A stretch of DNA of 64,000 nucleotides from Streptomyces sp. A012304 (GTDB lineage: Bacteria; Actinomycetota; Actinomycetes; Streptomycetales; Streptomycetaceae). Shown piece by piece: positions 44,001 through 51,039 of the stretch. The notes under the pieces are model-generated. The model made no database searches, had not been told where the DNA came from, and saw only the letters and a program-made list of their open reading frames with translations. The position numbers were made by a program, and so were the translations under genes. The stretch lies in assembly GCF_026008495.1 (NCBI RefSeq), contig NZ_BQUN01000095.1, positions 22,583 to 86,582 on the forward strand. The letters are read 5' to 3'. Position 1 is the stretch's first letter; each line of letters begins with the position of its first letter.

Positions 44001-44532
44001 GCAGAGCTGTGATGGCCGCGTTGAGATCTGCCAGATCGCCCGTGCACTCGAACCGGGCCAGCAGCACGGTCCCTAGTTGGGACCGGCGTTCTGCCCAATT
44101 GGGGTGGCCGACGGGGGTGGCCAGCACAATGCGTTCCCACAGGTCCACGTCCGAGTCGAGCAGGCCAGGGTCAGTGGAGACGGGTTCCTGACTGAACAGG
44201 ACGGTGGCGTACGGCTCCGCGGCGTCAGCGAGCTGTGGTAATAGGGGTTCCGGAAGATCATCGACACCGACCAGAAAGCAAGGGATGAGTACTGTGACCG
44301 CCGCTGCCTGCATCACTCGGCCAAGCTCATTGGGCATAGATAAGGACTCGAAGTACCACATCCAGCCGACCGCATGCCGGACCGGAAGATCTAGTGGGGC
44401 GCTGCTCTGGAGGAGCTCAAGGAGTTGCCCCATCTCGGCGCCCGCTTGCGGTTGCAGCGCCAGGGAGACATCGCCAGTGTCGCGGATCCGCTGAAGCCGG
44501 GCCTCAACCGCAGCAAGCGCTTCTTCACGCAT
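41038..44532 (-). CDS. TPR-CHAT protein (caspase-like peptidase domain with tandem repeats)
   Basis: 1164 aa. N-terminal 125 residues are helical. Nine near-identical 45-residue TPR-like units follow, from about 165 to 570 (DLADLNAAITALREAVEATP...HPDRAxxLSNLGTTLRARYERTG), with degenerate ends. A helical link leads to a C-terminal CHAT domain. CHAT catalytic residues are present: His1018 in VHFACHG and Cys1062 in YLSACRTA, with the family motif FPHVIGTLWEIDD after them. CHAT proteins are caspase/separase-like peptidases and are often effectors in bacterial conflict systems. ATG 44532 follows GGAGGGAAGAACAGG. Codon use is less GC-biased than its neighbours, so it was probably acquired. Substrate unknown. 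Confidence 0.9.
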   Translation of the reverse strand: MREEALAAVEARLQRIRDTGDVSLALQPQAGAEMGQLLELLQSSAPLDLPVRHAVGWMWYFESLSMPNELGRVMQAAAVTVLIPCFLVGVDDLPEPLLPQLADAAEPYATVLFSQEPVSTDPGLLDSDVDLWERIVLATPVGHPNWAERRSQLGTVLLARFECTGDLADLNAAITALREAVQATPIDHPDRAHYLSGLGITLRARYERTGDPADLNAAITALRDAVQAIPVGHPHRTAPLSDLGAALGAQYERTGDPADLDAAITALREAVQATPVDRPERAHDLSGLGTALRARYERTGDLADLNAAITAGQEAAQATPVGHPDRAGRLSNLGSTLSRRFERFGDPADLDTAITALRDAVQATPVGPPQRTAPLSNLGATLRARYERIGDLADLDAAITALREAVEATPIGHPHRTAPLSNLGTTLLLRFERTRDATDLDAAITALRDAVQAIPVGHPHRTAALSNLGTTLRARYERIGDLADLNAAITALREAVEATPTKHPDQTPLHNLGATLRARYERTGDLVDLNAAITALREAVEATPAGHPDQAAYLSNLGTALLLRFERTEDAAELGEATSAFAEAWAVVSAAPALRIRAAWAVASLIVESDVRMASDMAEAAVLLLPEVTPRQLQRSDQQHVLGGLAGLAAVAAALALDDPRGTPQERATRALRLLEAGRAVLLSQALDVRSDLTDLQQQHPDLARRFVELRDRLDQSADTSTIASTNTEGIASAPRGIRAVQDRHQLVRDFAAVLDTIRGLDGFASFGLPPTTEELLTEARYGPVVVFNITQERSDALLLTKDGITHQELPELSGSVLAATVTSFQQALHTAASGADRAERRQAQAVMVRTLEWLWDAAAGPVLEALGYHGQPPAEADWPRVWWVPGGLLGLLPLHAAGYQADPAGDPHRRTVMDRVVSSYTPTVRALRYARQRTSAQDVPEQGLVVAMPTTPGLPGHGRLNYVSAEAEVLRRHLPRTLMLSEPDPASHAATLSPDAPTKPAVLRHLPTNPIVHFACHGASHPTDPSRSHLLLHDHDSDPFTVASLAPVRLDGAQLAYLSACRTAAIDTPDLLDEAIHLTSAFQLAGFPHVIGTLWEIDDQIAVTIADAFYTHLRNKDGVIDTSGAAWALHQAVRGIRDGDDLPGKLNRTQVPFLWAAHLHAGA
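42800..44105. repeat. Tandem 135-bp coding repeats (TPR units)
   Basis: Nine full units of 135 bp plus degenerate ends lie within the CHAT gene; one unit is a codon shorter. Neighbouring units are very similar at DNA level, so copy number is likely to vary between strains. Boundaries are approximate. Confidence 0.85.
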
Positions 44533-44833
44533 CCTGTTCTTCCCTCCATCTCGATGCGATGCTTACCTCATCATCCTTTGATGCAGAGCAAGTTGACCCG
44601 AGCTGCCTGCTACTGGTGCTGATACACCATGCAGCCCGGACAACTCTCGGCAACGCGAGAAGTTCGATGGGAATGGAGCGAGTAATCCGTTGGCAGCGCG
44701 CATCAGCGCAGAGACCCGCGCCTGCAACGAGAACGCCATCCGGGCCGCGATGGGCCCACCGGTTGATCACAGTCGTGACCCGAGGGCCAGCCGAGTCTTC
44801 GAGGAGAAGATCGTCGTCTGTCAAGAGCGGCAT
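44525..44833 (-). CDS. Possible small partner protein upstream of the CHAT gene
   Basis: 102 aa from ATG 44833, with a TGA at 44525-44527 that overlaps the CHAT start by eight bases, as in translationally coupled pairs. The first half (LTDDDLLLEDSAGPRVTTVINRWAHRGPDGVLVAGAGLC) looks protein-like; the second half is less convincing and its third codon positions are not GC-biased. No domain recognised and no strong ribosome site. It could be a small adaptor for the CHAT protein, a decayed gene, or chance. Confidence 0.35.
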   Translation of the reverse strand: MPLLTDDDLLLEDSAGPRVTTVINRWAHRGPDGVLVAGAGLCADARCQRITRSIPIELLALPRVVRAAWCISTSSRQLGSTCSASKDDEVSIASRWREEQDA

Positions 44834-45136
44834 GAGGTCCGGGATGACTGGCTGACTCGACAGGCCCCCAGGATTCCCAACCGGTCGATGAGAAGTAGGT
44901 CATGAGCACGCCGGTGACCGTACGTATGGGACGCGATCATCTGCAAAGCGCAAACTACGAGGTCCCGGCCCTGCGCATCCTCGATGAGACACGACAGTTC
45001 TGCCTACAGAAGTCACGGGGAACAGCTCCTGAGGGCCGACGGCCCGGGCAAACGGAACGTCACATACCCACAACGCTCGGTCCGGATCGTGAACAAGGCA
45101 TGGCGTTCGCGCGTGTGTCTGGCATAGAAACGCGGC
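44834..45136. other. Right edge of the CHAT island, non-coding
   Basis: About 300 bases without a convincing gene; GC bias returns only near 45130. It includes a short GC palindrome at 45032-45045 and the promoter region for the TIGR04222-like gene. No integrase, transposase or matching direct repeat with the left edge was seen. Confidence 0.5.
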
Positions 45137-45913
45137 ATGTTCTGGGTCCTTCTCCTGCTGCTGGCCTGGGCCGTCGCCGGTGCCGCGTGCACACGGCTGT
45201 GCCTGGCCGCCGTCCGTGCCGCGGCCGTCGACCCGGACCAGGGCCGGGAACATGATCTGACGCTGTACGAGGCGGCGTTCCTGTCCGGCGGCCCGGGCCG
45301 GGTCGCCGACCTGACCCTGGTGTCCATGGCCCGCCAGCGGCGGCTGCTGCTCGCCCACACCGGCTGGGCGACGGTGGTGGACCCGCGCGGGCGGGACGAG
45401 ATGGAACGGTCGGTCATAGGGGCCATCGGGCCGGAGGGTCAGTCCCCCATCGCGCCGGTGCGGACCGCCGCGGCGACCGCGGACGCGGTGCGCGGTCTCG
45501 CCGACCGGCTGGTCCGCGCGGGCCTGGCGGTGCCCGACGGAGCCCGTACGACGGTGGCGGCGGGGGTACGGCAGGTGCGGGCGGCCGCCGTGGCGGTCCT
45601 GGTGCTCGGGTGCGTCGCGCTGAGCATGCCCGTGCCGTCGGACATGCCGCGCACCCTGGTCGCCCTCTGGTTCGCGCTGCCCCTCGCGCTCACCCTGAGC
45701 TGTCTGGCCATCGCCCGGGTCGAGGTCCACCCGTACTCCCCGTGGGCCTCCCCGGCCGGCCAGCGCCTCCTGGGCGCTCTGACCCACCGCGCCGACCCCG
45801 ACGGCGACGACCGCACCTTCCTGACCACCGTCGCCGTCCGCGGCGTCCGCGCGATCACCGAGCCGGACCTGCGAGCGGCCTTCACCCACCGGGAGCCGTA
45901 CCGGCGGGGCTGA
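45137..45913 (+). CDS. TIGR04222-type membrane protein
   Basis: 258 aa. It opens with the helix FWVLLLLLAWAVAGAA, followed by the domain segment DLTLYEAAFLSGGPGRVADLTLVSMARQRRLLLAHTGWATVV. Two further helices lie near residues 150-195. Many relatives carry a long Gly/Cys-rich tail; this one ends soon after the domain (HREPYRRG), so the tail is missing. The usual DUF692 neighbour is present but separated from it by the CHAT island. ATG 45137. Role unknown. Confidence 0.8.
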   Translation: MFWVLLLLLAWAVAGAACTRLCLAAVRAAAVDPDQGREHDLTLYEAAFLSGGPGRVADLTLVSMARQRRLLLAHTGWATVVDPRGRDEMERSVIGAIGPEGQSPIAPVRTAAATADAVRGLADRLVRAGLAVPDGARTTVAAGVRQVRAAAVAVLVLGCVALSMPVPSDMPRTLVALWFALPLALTLSCLAIARVEVHPYSPWASPAGQRLLGALTHRADPDGDDRTFLTTVAVRGVRAITEPDLRAAFTHREPYRRG

Positions 45914-46033
45914 GGGTCCCTCAGCAGGGGCACACGGGGGCATTGGGGCCGACACCCGCGGACGGTGCTTGCCTTCGACCGGAGGCGCACCAAACATCCC
46001 TTTTGTCGCCGCCGCGCACCGAAGGGACACGCG

Positions 46034-47641
46034 ATGAGAGCTGCCGCCCTCTACCCGGCCGCCGGAGCCCTGCTCCTGACCACCCTCTCCGCCGTCCCCG
46101 CCGACGGGGCCCCGAGGGCCACCGCCGCGTCCGGGGTCGCGGTGGCCGCCGCCCGCGCCGCGGCGGAAGGCATCGACTTCGGCCACTGCTCCGACGCACG
46201 GAAGCTGCCCGGCAGCATGGAGTGCGGCACGGTCAGCGTCCCGCTCGACTACGCGCGGCCCCACGGCCGGCAGATCGAGCTGACCGTCAGCCGGGTGAAG
46301 GCCACCCACCGCGACCCGCGCAACAGCAAGCGCCTCGTGCCCCGGCAGGGCGCGCTGGTCTTCAACCCGGGCGGACCGGGCGCCTCCGGTCTGCACTTCC
46401 CGCTGATCGGGCTGATGCCGCAGTGGCAGCGCATCGGCGCCGCCTACGACCTCGTCGGCTACGACCCGCGCGGCGTCGGCCGCTCGGCGCCGCTGTCCTG
46501 CCAGGACCCCAAGGAGTTCTTCAAGGGCCCCTCCCCGGCGCCGACCCATCCCTCGGAGTCGTACAAGCGCGAGCGCGTCGCGCAGGCGAAGGCGTACGCG
46601 CGGGGCTGCGCGCAGCGGGCGGGCAGCGCCCTGCGGCACTACAACTCCCTGAACAACGCCCGCGACCTGGACGTCCTGCGGGCCGCGCTCGGCGAGAAGC
46701 AGCTGACGTTCATGGGCGCGTCGTACGGAACCTACTTCGGGGCGCTGTACGCGACGCTGTTCCCGGCGCATGTGCGGCGGATGGTGTTCGACGCGGCGGT
46801 CAACCCGGACCCCGCGCAGATCTGGTACCGCAACAACCTCGCCCAGTCGGCGGCGTTCGAGAGCCGCTGGGCGGACTTCCGGGAGTGGGTCGCCAAGCAC
46901 CACGCGGTGTACGGGCTGGGCCGGACGGCTCAGGCGGTGCTGAGCCGCTACGAGCGGGCGCAGGCCCGGCTGGCCGCCGAGCCGGCGGGCGGCAGCGTGG
47001 GACCCGCGCAGTTGAAGAGCGCGTTCCTCCAGGCCGGGTACTACGACGACTACTGGCCGTCCCGGGCCGAAGCGCTGTCGGCGTATCTGAAGGGCGACCC
47101 GAAGCCGCTCATCGCGCTGGCCGCGCCGGTACGGGAGGCCGCGGCCGAGGCGGAGAACTCCAGCGCCGTCTACACGGCCGTCGAGTGCAACGACGCGCCC
47201 TGGCCGACGGACTTCACGGTGTGGGACCGGGACAACACGCGCCTCGCGCGCGTGGCGCCGTTCGAGACGTGGGACAACGTGTGGACGAACCTGCCGTGCG
47301 CCTACTGGCCGGCGCCCCGGCAGCAGCCGCTGGACGTGCGGACCGGGCCGGGCGAGCTGCCGCCGACGCTGATCCTGGCCGCCGAGCGGGACGCCGCCGC
47401 GCCGTACGACGGGGCGCTGGAGATGCACCGGCGGCTGTCGGGCTCGGTGCTGGTGACCGAGCGGGACGCCGGCACCCACGGCATCGCGGGCGGGCCGAAC
47501 GGCTGCGTCAACGGCCATCTGGAGGCGTACCTGCTGGAAGGGCGGCTGCCGGTGCGGCGCGCCGCCTGCGCACCGCACGCGGAGCCCGTGCCGGGCGCCC
47601 AGCGGGAGGCGGCCGGGACACCGCGGGCCGTGCGCCGCTGA
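46034..47641 (+). CDS. Secreted alpha/beta hydrolase, tripeptidyl aminopeptidase (TAP/SlpD) type
   Basis: 535 aa. A signal peptide (about residues 1-26) precedes the mature enzyme. It has the entry motif NPGGPGASG, YDPRGVGRS, the nucleophile Ser230 in GASYGTY, and a late region with TLILAAERDAAAPYDGA (acid) and THGI (His). The length and order match Streptomyces secreted tripeptidyl/prolyl aminopeptidases. ATG 46034 after GAAGGGACACGCG. It acts outside the cell on short peptides. Confidence 0.93.
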   Translation: MRAAALYPAAGALLLTTLSAVPADGAPRATAASGVAVAAARAAAEGIDFGHCSDARKLPGSMECGTVSVPLDYARPHGRQIELTVSRVKATHRDPRNSKRLVPRQGALVFNPGGPGASGLHFPLIGLMPQWQRIGAAYDLVGYDPRGVGRSAPLSCQDPKEFFKGPSPAPTHPSESYKRERVAQAKAYARGCAQRAGSALRHYNSLNNARDLDVLRAALGEKQLTFMGASYGTYFGALYATLFPAHVRRMVFDAAVNPDPAQIWYRNNLAQSAAFESRWADFREWVAKHHAVYGLGRTAQAVLSRYERAQARLAAEPAGGSVGPAQLKSAFLQAGYYDDYWPSRAEALSAYLKGDPKPLIALAAPVREAAAEAENSSAVYTAVECNDAPWPTDFTVWDRDNTRLARVAPFETWDNVWTNLPCAYWPAPRQQPLDVRTGPGELPPTLILAAERDAAAPYDGALEMHRRLSGSVLVTERDAGTHGIAGGPNGCVNGHLEAYLLEGRLPVRRAACAPHAEPVPGAQREAAGTPRAVRR

Positions 47642-47654
47642 CCCCGCACCACCG

Positions 47655-47697
47655 ACCGGCGCCGCCCCGCTCCCTGAGGGAGCGGGGCGGCGCCGGT
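47655..47697. terminator. Bidirectional hairpin terminator, perfect 20-bp stem
   Basis: Bases 47655-47674 and 47678-47697 are exact inverse copies around a TGA loop. It lies between two convergent genes (stops at 47641 and 47703), so it should end transcription from both sides. Confidence 0.85.
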
Positions 47698-47702
47698 ACG
47701 TC

Positions 47703-48434
47703 TTAGGCCAGGCCGGCGACCAGCTCGGCCACCGACTTGCGGCGGCCGGTGAAGAACGGGATCTCCTCGCGGACGTGCCTGCGGGCCTCGGAGGCGCGCA
47801 GATGACGCATGAGGTCCACGATGCGGTACAGCTCGTCGGCCTCGAAGGCCAGGATCCACTCGTAGTCGCCGAGGGAGAACGAGGCGACCGTGTTGGCGCG
47901 CACGTCGGGGTAGCCACGGGCCATCTTGCCGTGGTCGGCGAGCATGCGACGGCGGTCCTCGTCGGGCAGCAGGTACCAGTCGTAGGAGCGCACGAACGGG
48001 TAGACGCTGACGTAGTCGCGGGGCGTCTCGTCGGCCAGGAACGCGGGGATGTGCGAGCGGTTGAACTCGGCGGGGCGGTGCAACGCCATGTTCGACCAGA
48101 CCGGCGTCAGCGCCCGGCCCAGCCGGGTGCGGCGGAAGAGGTTGTACGCCTCCTGGAGCTGGTCGCTGGTCTCGGCGTGCCACCAGATCATGAGGTCGGC
48201 GTCGGCGCGCAGACCGGACACGTCGTAGGTGCCGCGGATGGTCACGTCCTTGGCGGCGAGCTGGTCGAACAGCTCCTGGACCTCGTCGGCGTAGCCGGAG
48301 CGGTCCTCGGGCAGCACGTCCTTCAGCTTGAAGACCGACCACAGCGTGTAGCGGATGACCTCGTTGAGGTCCTTGGCCAGCTTGCCCTTGTTCGGGATCC
48401 TGCGGGGCTCGGTGGTGGGGGCGTCGTCACTCAT
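47703..48434 (-). CDS. hemQ: Coproheme decarboxylase HemQ (ChdC)
   Basis: 243 aa. It has the actinobacterial family opening IPNKGKLAKDLNEVIRYTLWSVF, then VYPFVRSYDWYLLPDEDRRRMLADHGKMARGYPDV, including the catalytic Tyr region and the probable proximal heme His (ADHG). It converts coproheme to heme b in the Gram-positive pathway. ATG 48434 is favoured over 48443 by ribosome-site spacing. It follows hemY directly and is probably co-transcribed. Confidence 0.95.
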   Translation of the reverse strand: MSDDAPTTEPRRIPNKGKLAKDLNEVIRYTLWSVFKLKDVLPEDRSGYADEVQELFDQLAAKDVTIRGTYDVSGLRADADLMIWWHAETSDQLQEAYNLFRRTRLGRALTPVWSNMALHRPAEFNRSHIPAFLADETPRDYVSVYPFVRSYDWYLLPDEDRRRMLADHGKMARGYPDVRANTVASFSLGDYEWILAFEADELYRIVDLMRHLRASEARRHVREEIPFFTGRRKSVAELVAGLA

Positions 48435-48439
48435 GGTCC

Positions 48440-49921
48440 TCATTCTCCCGCTCCGCCGTGCAGACTCTGCACCGGGTGGGCGGTGAGTTCCCGCACGGCG
48501 CGCAGGTCACCGCCGATCTGGTCGACCGCCGCGTACGCGCTCGCGACGCACGCGGGGATGCCGACGCCGTCGTACGGGGCGCCGCAGACTGCGAGCCCGG
48601 GGAGCTTCGCGACGTGGTCGCGGACGCGGGCCACGCGCGCGTGGTGGCCGACCGGGTACTGGGGCAGTCCGTCGGTCCAGCGGGTGACCTCCGTGCGCAG
48701 CGGCATGGCCTCCAGACCGGTCGCCGCCTTCAGGTCCCGCCGGGAGACCTCGACCAGGTGGGCGTCGTCGCGCTGGAGGATCTCCGTCTCGCCGTACCGC
48801 CCCACGGAGGTGCGCACGACGACCACGTCCGGGTTCTCGGCGGCGATCCAGCCCCACTTCTGGGAGGCGAACGTCGACGCCTTGATGGTGCGGCCGTCGA
48901 CGGGCGGGACGAGGAAGCCGCTGCCGTCGGGCAGCGAGACCTCGCCGCGGCGGTAGGCGAGGGTGACCAGCGCCATGGAGGCGTACTCGACGGCGCGCAG
49001 CTCGGCGGCCGCGGCCGGGCACTCGGCGGACAGCAGCCCGGCGGCGGCGGGCGCGGGAACCGCGACGATCACCGCGTCGGCGTGCAGTACCCGGTCGCCG
49101 GCCGTCACCCGCCAGCCGCCGTCGGCGGTCCGGCGCAGCTCCGTCGCGGGGGTCGCGGTGAGGATCTCGCCGCCGCGCGCGGTGACGGACCCGGCGACCG
49201 CCAGGGGCAGGGTGCCGACGCCGCCTTCGAGGCCCATGAACACCGGCCCGGTCTGCCGGTTCGCCTCGGCCTTCGCCTGGATGTCGCGCACGGCCTCGGT
49301 CAGAGAAGGGTGCGCCCGGGCCGCCTGGAACAGCTGCGGCACGGCCGAGCGCATCGACAGCCGGTAGGCGTCACCTGCGTAGACACCGCCGAGGAGCGGC
49401 TCGACGAGGCGGTCGACGACCTCGCGGCCGAGGCGCTGCGCCACGTACTCCCCGACCGCCACGTCGTCCCCGATCTCGGTGGGCGGCAGGTCGGCGTCGC
49501 GCTCGATGCGGGCGAGGCCCTCCTCGGACAGGACGCCGGCCAGGGCGGAGGCGCTGCCGGGGACGCCCATGACATGGCCCTTGGGCATGGGGCGCAGGGC
49601 GCCTCGGGTCCAGATCGAGGCGGTGGCGGTGGCGGGCGGCTGGAGGCGGTCGGCGAGACCCACCTCGCGCGCGAGGGCGACGGCCTCGGGGCGGCGGGCC
49701 AGCATCGACTCGGCGCCCAGGTCGACGCGGACGCCTTCGAGCTGCCCGGGCCGCAGCTTGCCGCCGAGCCTGCGGTCCGCCTCCAGTACGGTCACGCGCG
49801 CGCCGCGCTCCAGCAGCCGGTGCGCGGCGGCCAGACCCGCGATACCGGCTCCGATGACGACGACATGCCCGGTGCTCGGCCTCATGGACGGCGCCGACCC
49901 GGCGGTACCCGTTGCGCTCAT
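48440..49921 (-). CDS. hemY: Coproporphyrinogen III oxidase/protoporphyrinogen oxidase HemY (CgoX)
   Basis: 493 aa. The FAD site is VVVIGAGIAGLAAAHRLLERGARVTVLEAD, with RLGGKL after it, and the C-terminus has the flavin-oxidase motif GLAVCGAPYDGVGIPACVASA. In actinobacteria this enzyme oxidises coproporphyrinogen before iron insertion, and HemQ (next gene) acts after it. ATG 49921 is behind a GGGGGAC site; ATG 49885 is an alternative. There is a 5-base gap or small overlap with hemQ depending on its start. Confidence 0.94.
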   Translation of the reverse strand: MSATGTAGSAPSMRPSTGHVVVIGAGIAGLAAAHRLLERGARVTVLEADRRLGGKLRPGQLEGVRVDLGAESMLARRPEAVALAREVGLADRLQPPATATASIWTRGALRPMPKGHVMGVPGSASALAGVLSEEGLARIERDADLPPTEIGDDVAVGEYVAQRLGREVVDRLVEPLLGGVYAGDAYRLSMRSAVPQLFQAARAHPSLTEAVRDIQAKAEANRQTGPVFMGLEGGVGTLPLAVAGSVTARGGEILTATPATELRRTADGGWRVTAGDRVLHADAVIVAVPAPAAAGLLSAECPAAAAELRAVEYASMALVTLAYRRGEVSLPDGSGFLVPPVDGRTIKASTFASQKWGWIAAENPDVVVVRTSVGRYGETEILQRDDAHLVEVSRRDLKAATGLEAMPLRTEVTRWTDGLPQYPVGHHARVARVRDHVAKLPGLAVCGAPYDGVGIPACVASAYAAVDQIGGDLRAVRELTAHPVQSLHGGAGE

Positions 49922-50082
49922 GTCCCCCACTCTCTCAGACCCCACCGACACCCCGGCCGGGCCACGGTGTCCGGTCCGCGTCCCGACCGTGACCTCTTCG
50001 GAACCGTTCCCCGCCAACGTCCCGGCCCGCCCGGGCGTCGAAGGAGCGACAGTCGTCCGACGACCCTCGGGGGTACGCCCGC

Positions 50083-51012
50083 ATGCGCACACGACACACC
50101 GCACGCACACGCCGTTCCGTACGGCCGGTCCACGCCCTGGCCGGGATCTGGCTGGCCGCGGCCCTCGCGCTGACCGGATGCAGCGGCGCGAACGACATGG
50201 ACAGCGCCTCCGGGGCGAACGACAAGGCGGCCGCCGCCGACGAGGCCGGTGCCGCTGCCGCCGCGCCCGCCGAACAGGGCACGGGCGCGAGCGGCTCCAA
50301 GGCCACCGCCGCCCCGAAGCTCCCGGTGAACCGCATCATCCGCACGGCCTCCCTGACCGTGCAGGTCAAGGACGTGCCGAAGGCCCTCGACGACGCCCGC
50401 ACCACCACCGAGAACGCGGGCGGATACGTCGGCGACGAGACCACCACCCGCGACGAGGAAGGCGCCGAGCACACCCGGGTCGTCCTGCGGGTGCCGGTCG
50501 AGAGGTACGACACCGTCCTCGACGGCCTCCAGGGCTCCGGCAAGCTCCTGGAGCGCACGGCGAAGGCGCAGGACGTCACCGACCAGGTCGTCGACGTGGA
50601 GAGCCGGATCACCTCGCAGCGCGCCAGCGTCGCCCGGATCCGTGCGCTGATGGACCGGGCGACCCAGCTCAGCGACGTGGTCACGCTGGAGGGCGAGTTG
50701 AGCCGCCGGCAGGCCGACCTGGAGGCGCTGCTCGCCCAGCAGGCGTCCCTGAAGGACCGCACCAGCATGGCCACCATCACGCTGACGCTGTCCCGGACAC
50801 CGGTGGAGGTCGAGGCCCAGGACGACGACCCCGGGTTCGTGGACGCGCTGGCCGGCGGCTGGGACGCGTTCGTGACGGTGCTGCGCTGGATCGCCGTGGC
50901 GTTCGGCGCGGTGCTGCCGTTCGCCGCGGCGGCCCTCGTGCTCCTGCTGGTGTGGCTGCGGCTGCTCAAGGGCCGGCGCCGGGTTCGGCCGAGCGAGCCC
51001 GGGCAGGACTGA
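50083..51012 (+). CDS. DUF4349 lipoprotein
   Basis: 309 aa. Signal segment LAGIWLAAALALTGC carries a lipobox. The DUF4349 domain reads NRIIRTASLTVQVKDVPKALDDARTTTENAGGYVGDE, then RVPVERYDTVLDGLQGSGKLL and a coiled coil (ITSQRASVARIRALMDRATQLSDVVTLEGELSRRQADLEALL). A C-terminal helix (AFGAVLPFAAAALVLLLVW) and basic tail hold it in the membrane. ATG 50083. Function unknown, probably envelope related. Confidence 0.9.
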   Translation: MRTRHTARTRRSVRPVHALAGIWLAAALALTGCSGANDMDSASGANDKAAAADEAGAAAAAPAEQGTGASGSKATAAPKLPVNRIIRTASLTVQVKDVPKALDDARTTTENAGGYVGDETTTRDEEGAEHTRVVLRVPVERYDTVLDGLQGSGKLLERTAKAQDVTDQVVDVESRITSQRASVARIRALMDRATQLSDVVTLEGELSRRQADLEALLAQQASLKDRTSMATITLTLSRTPVEVEAQDDDPGFVDALAGGWDAFVTVLRWIAVAFGAVLPFAAAALVLLLVWLRLLKGRRRVRPSEPGQD

Positions 51013-51039
51013 AGTCCCGCCGGGCCGTAGCGTGTTCGC

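Noticed and set aside
42800..44105. Regular repeats that could suggest a CRISPR-like array
   Set aside because: The units are 135 bp, without spacers, and encode TPR-like protein repeats in one continuous frame.
45032..45045. AGGGCCGACGGCCC resembling the 16-bp palindrome of the dormancy island
   Set aside because: The spacer is one base rather than two and the end does not match; no dormancy-type gene is adjacent.
44900..47917. A 1005-codon open frame on the minus strand
   Set aside because: It lies antisense to the TIGR04222-like and TAP hydrolase genes; long antisense frames are normal in DNA with GC-rich third positions and its product has no domain.
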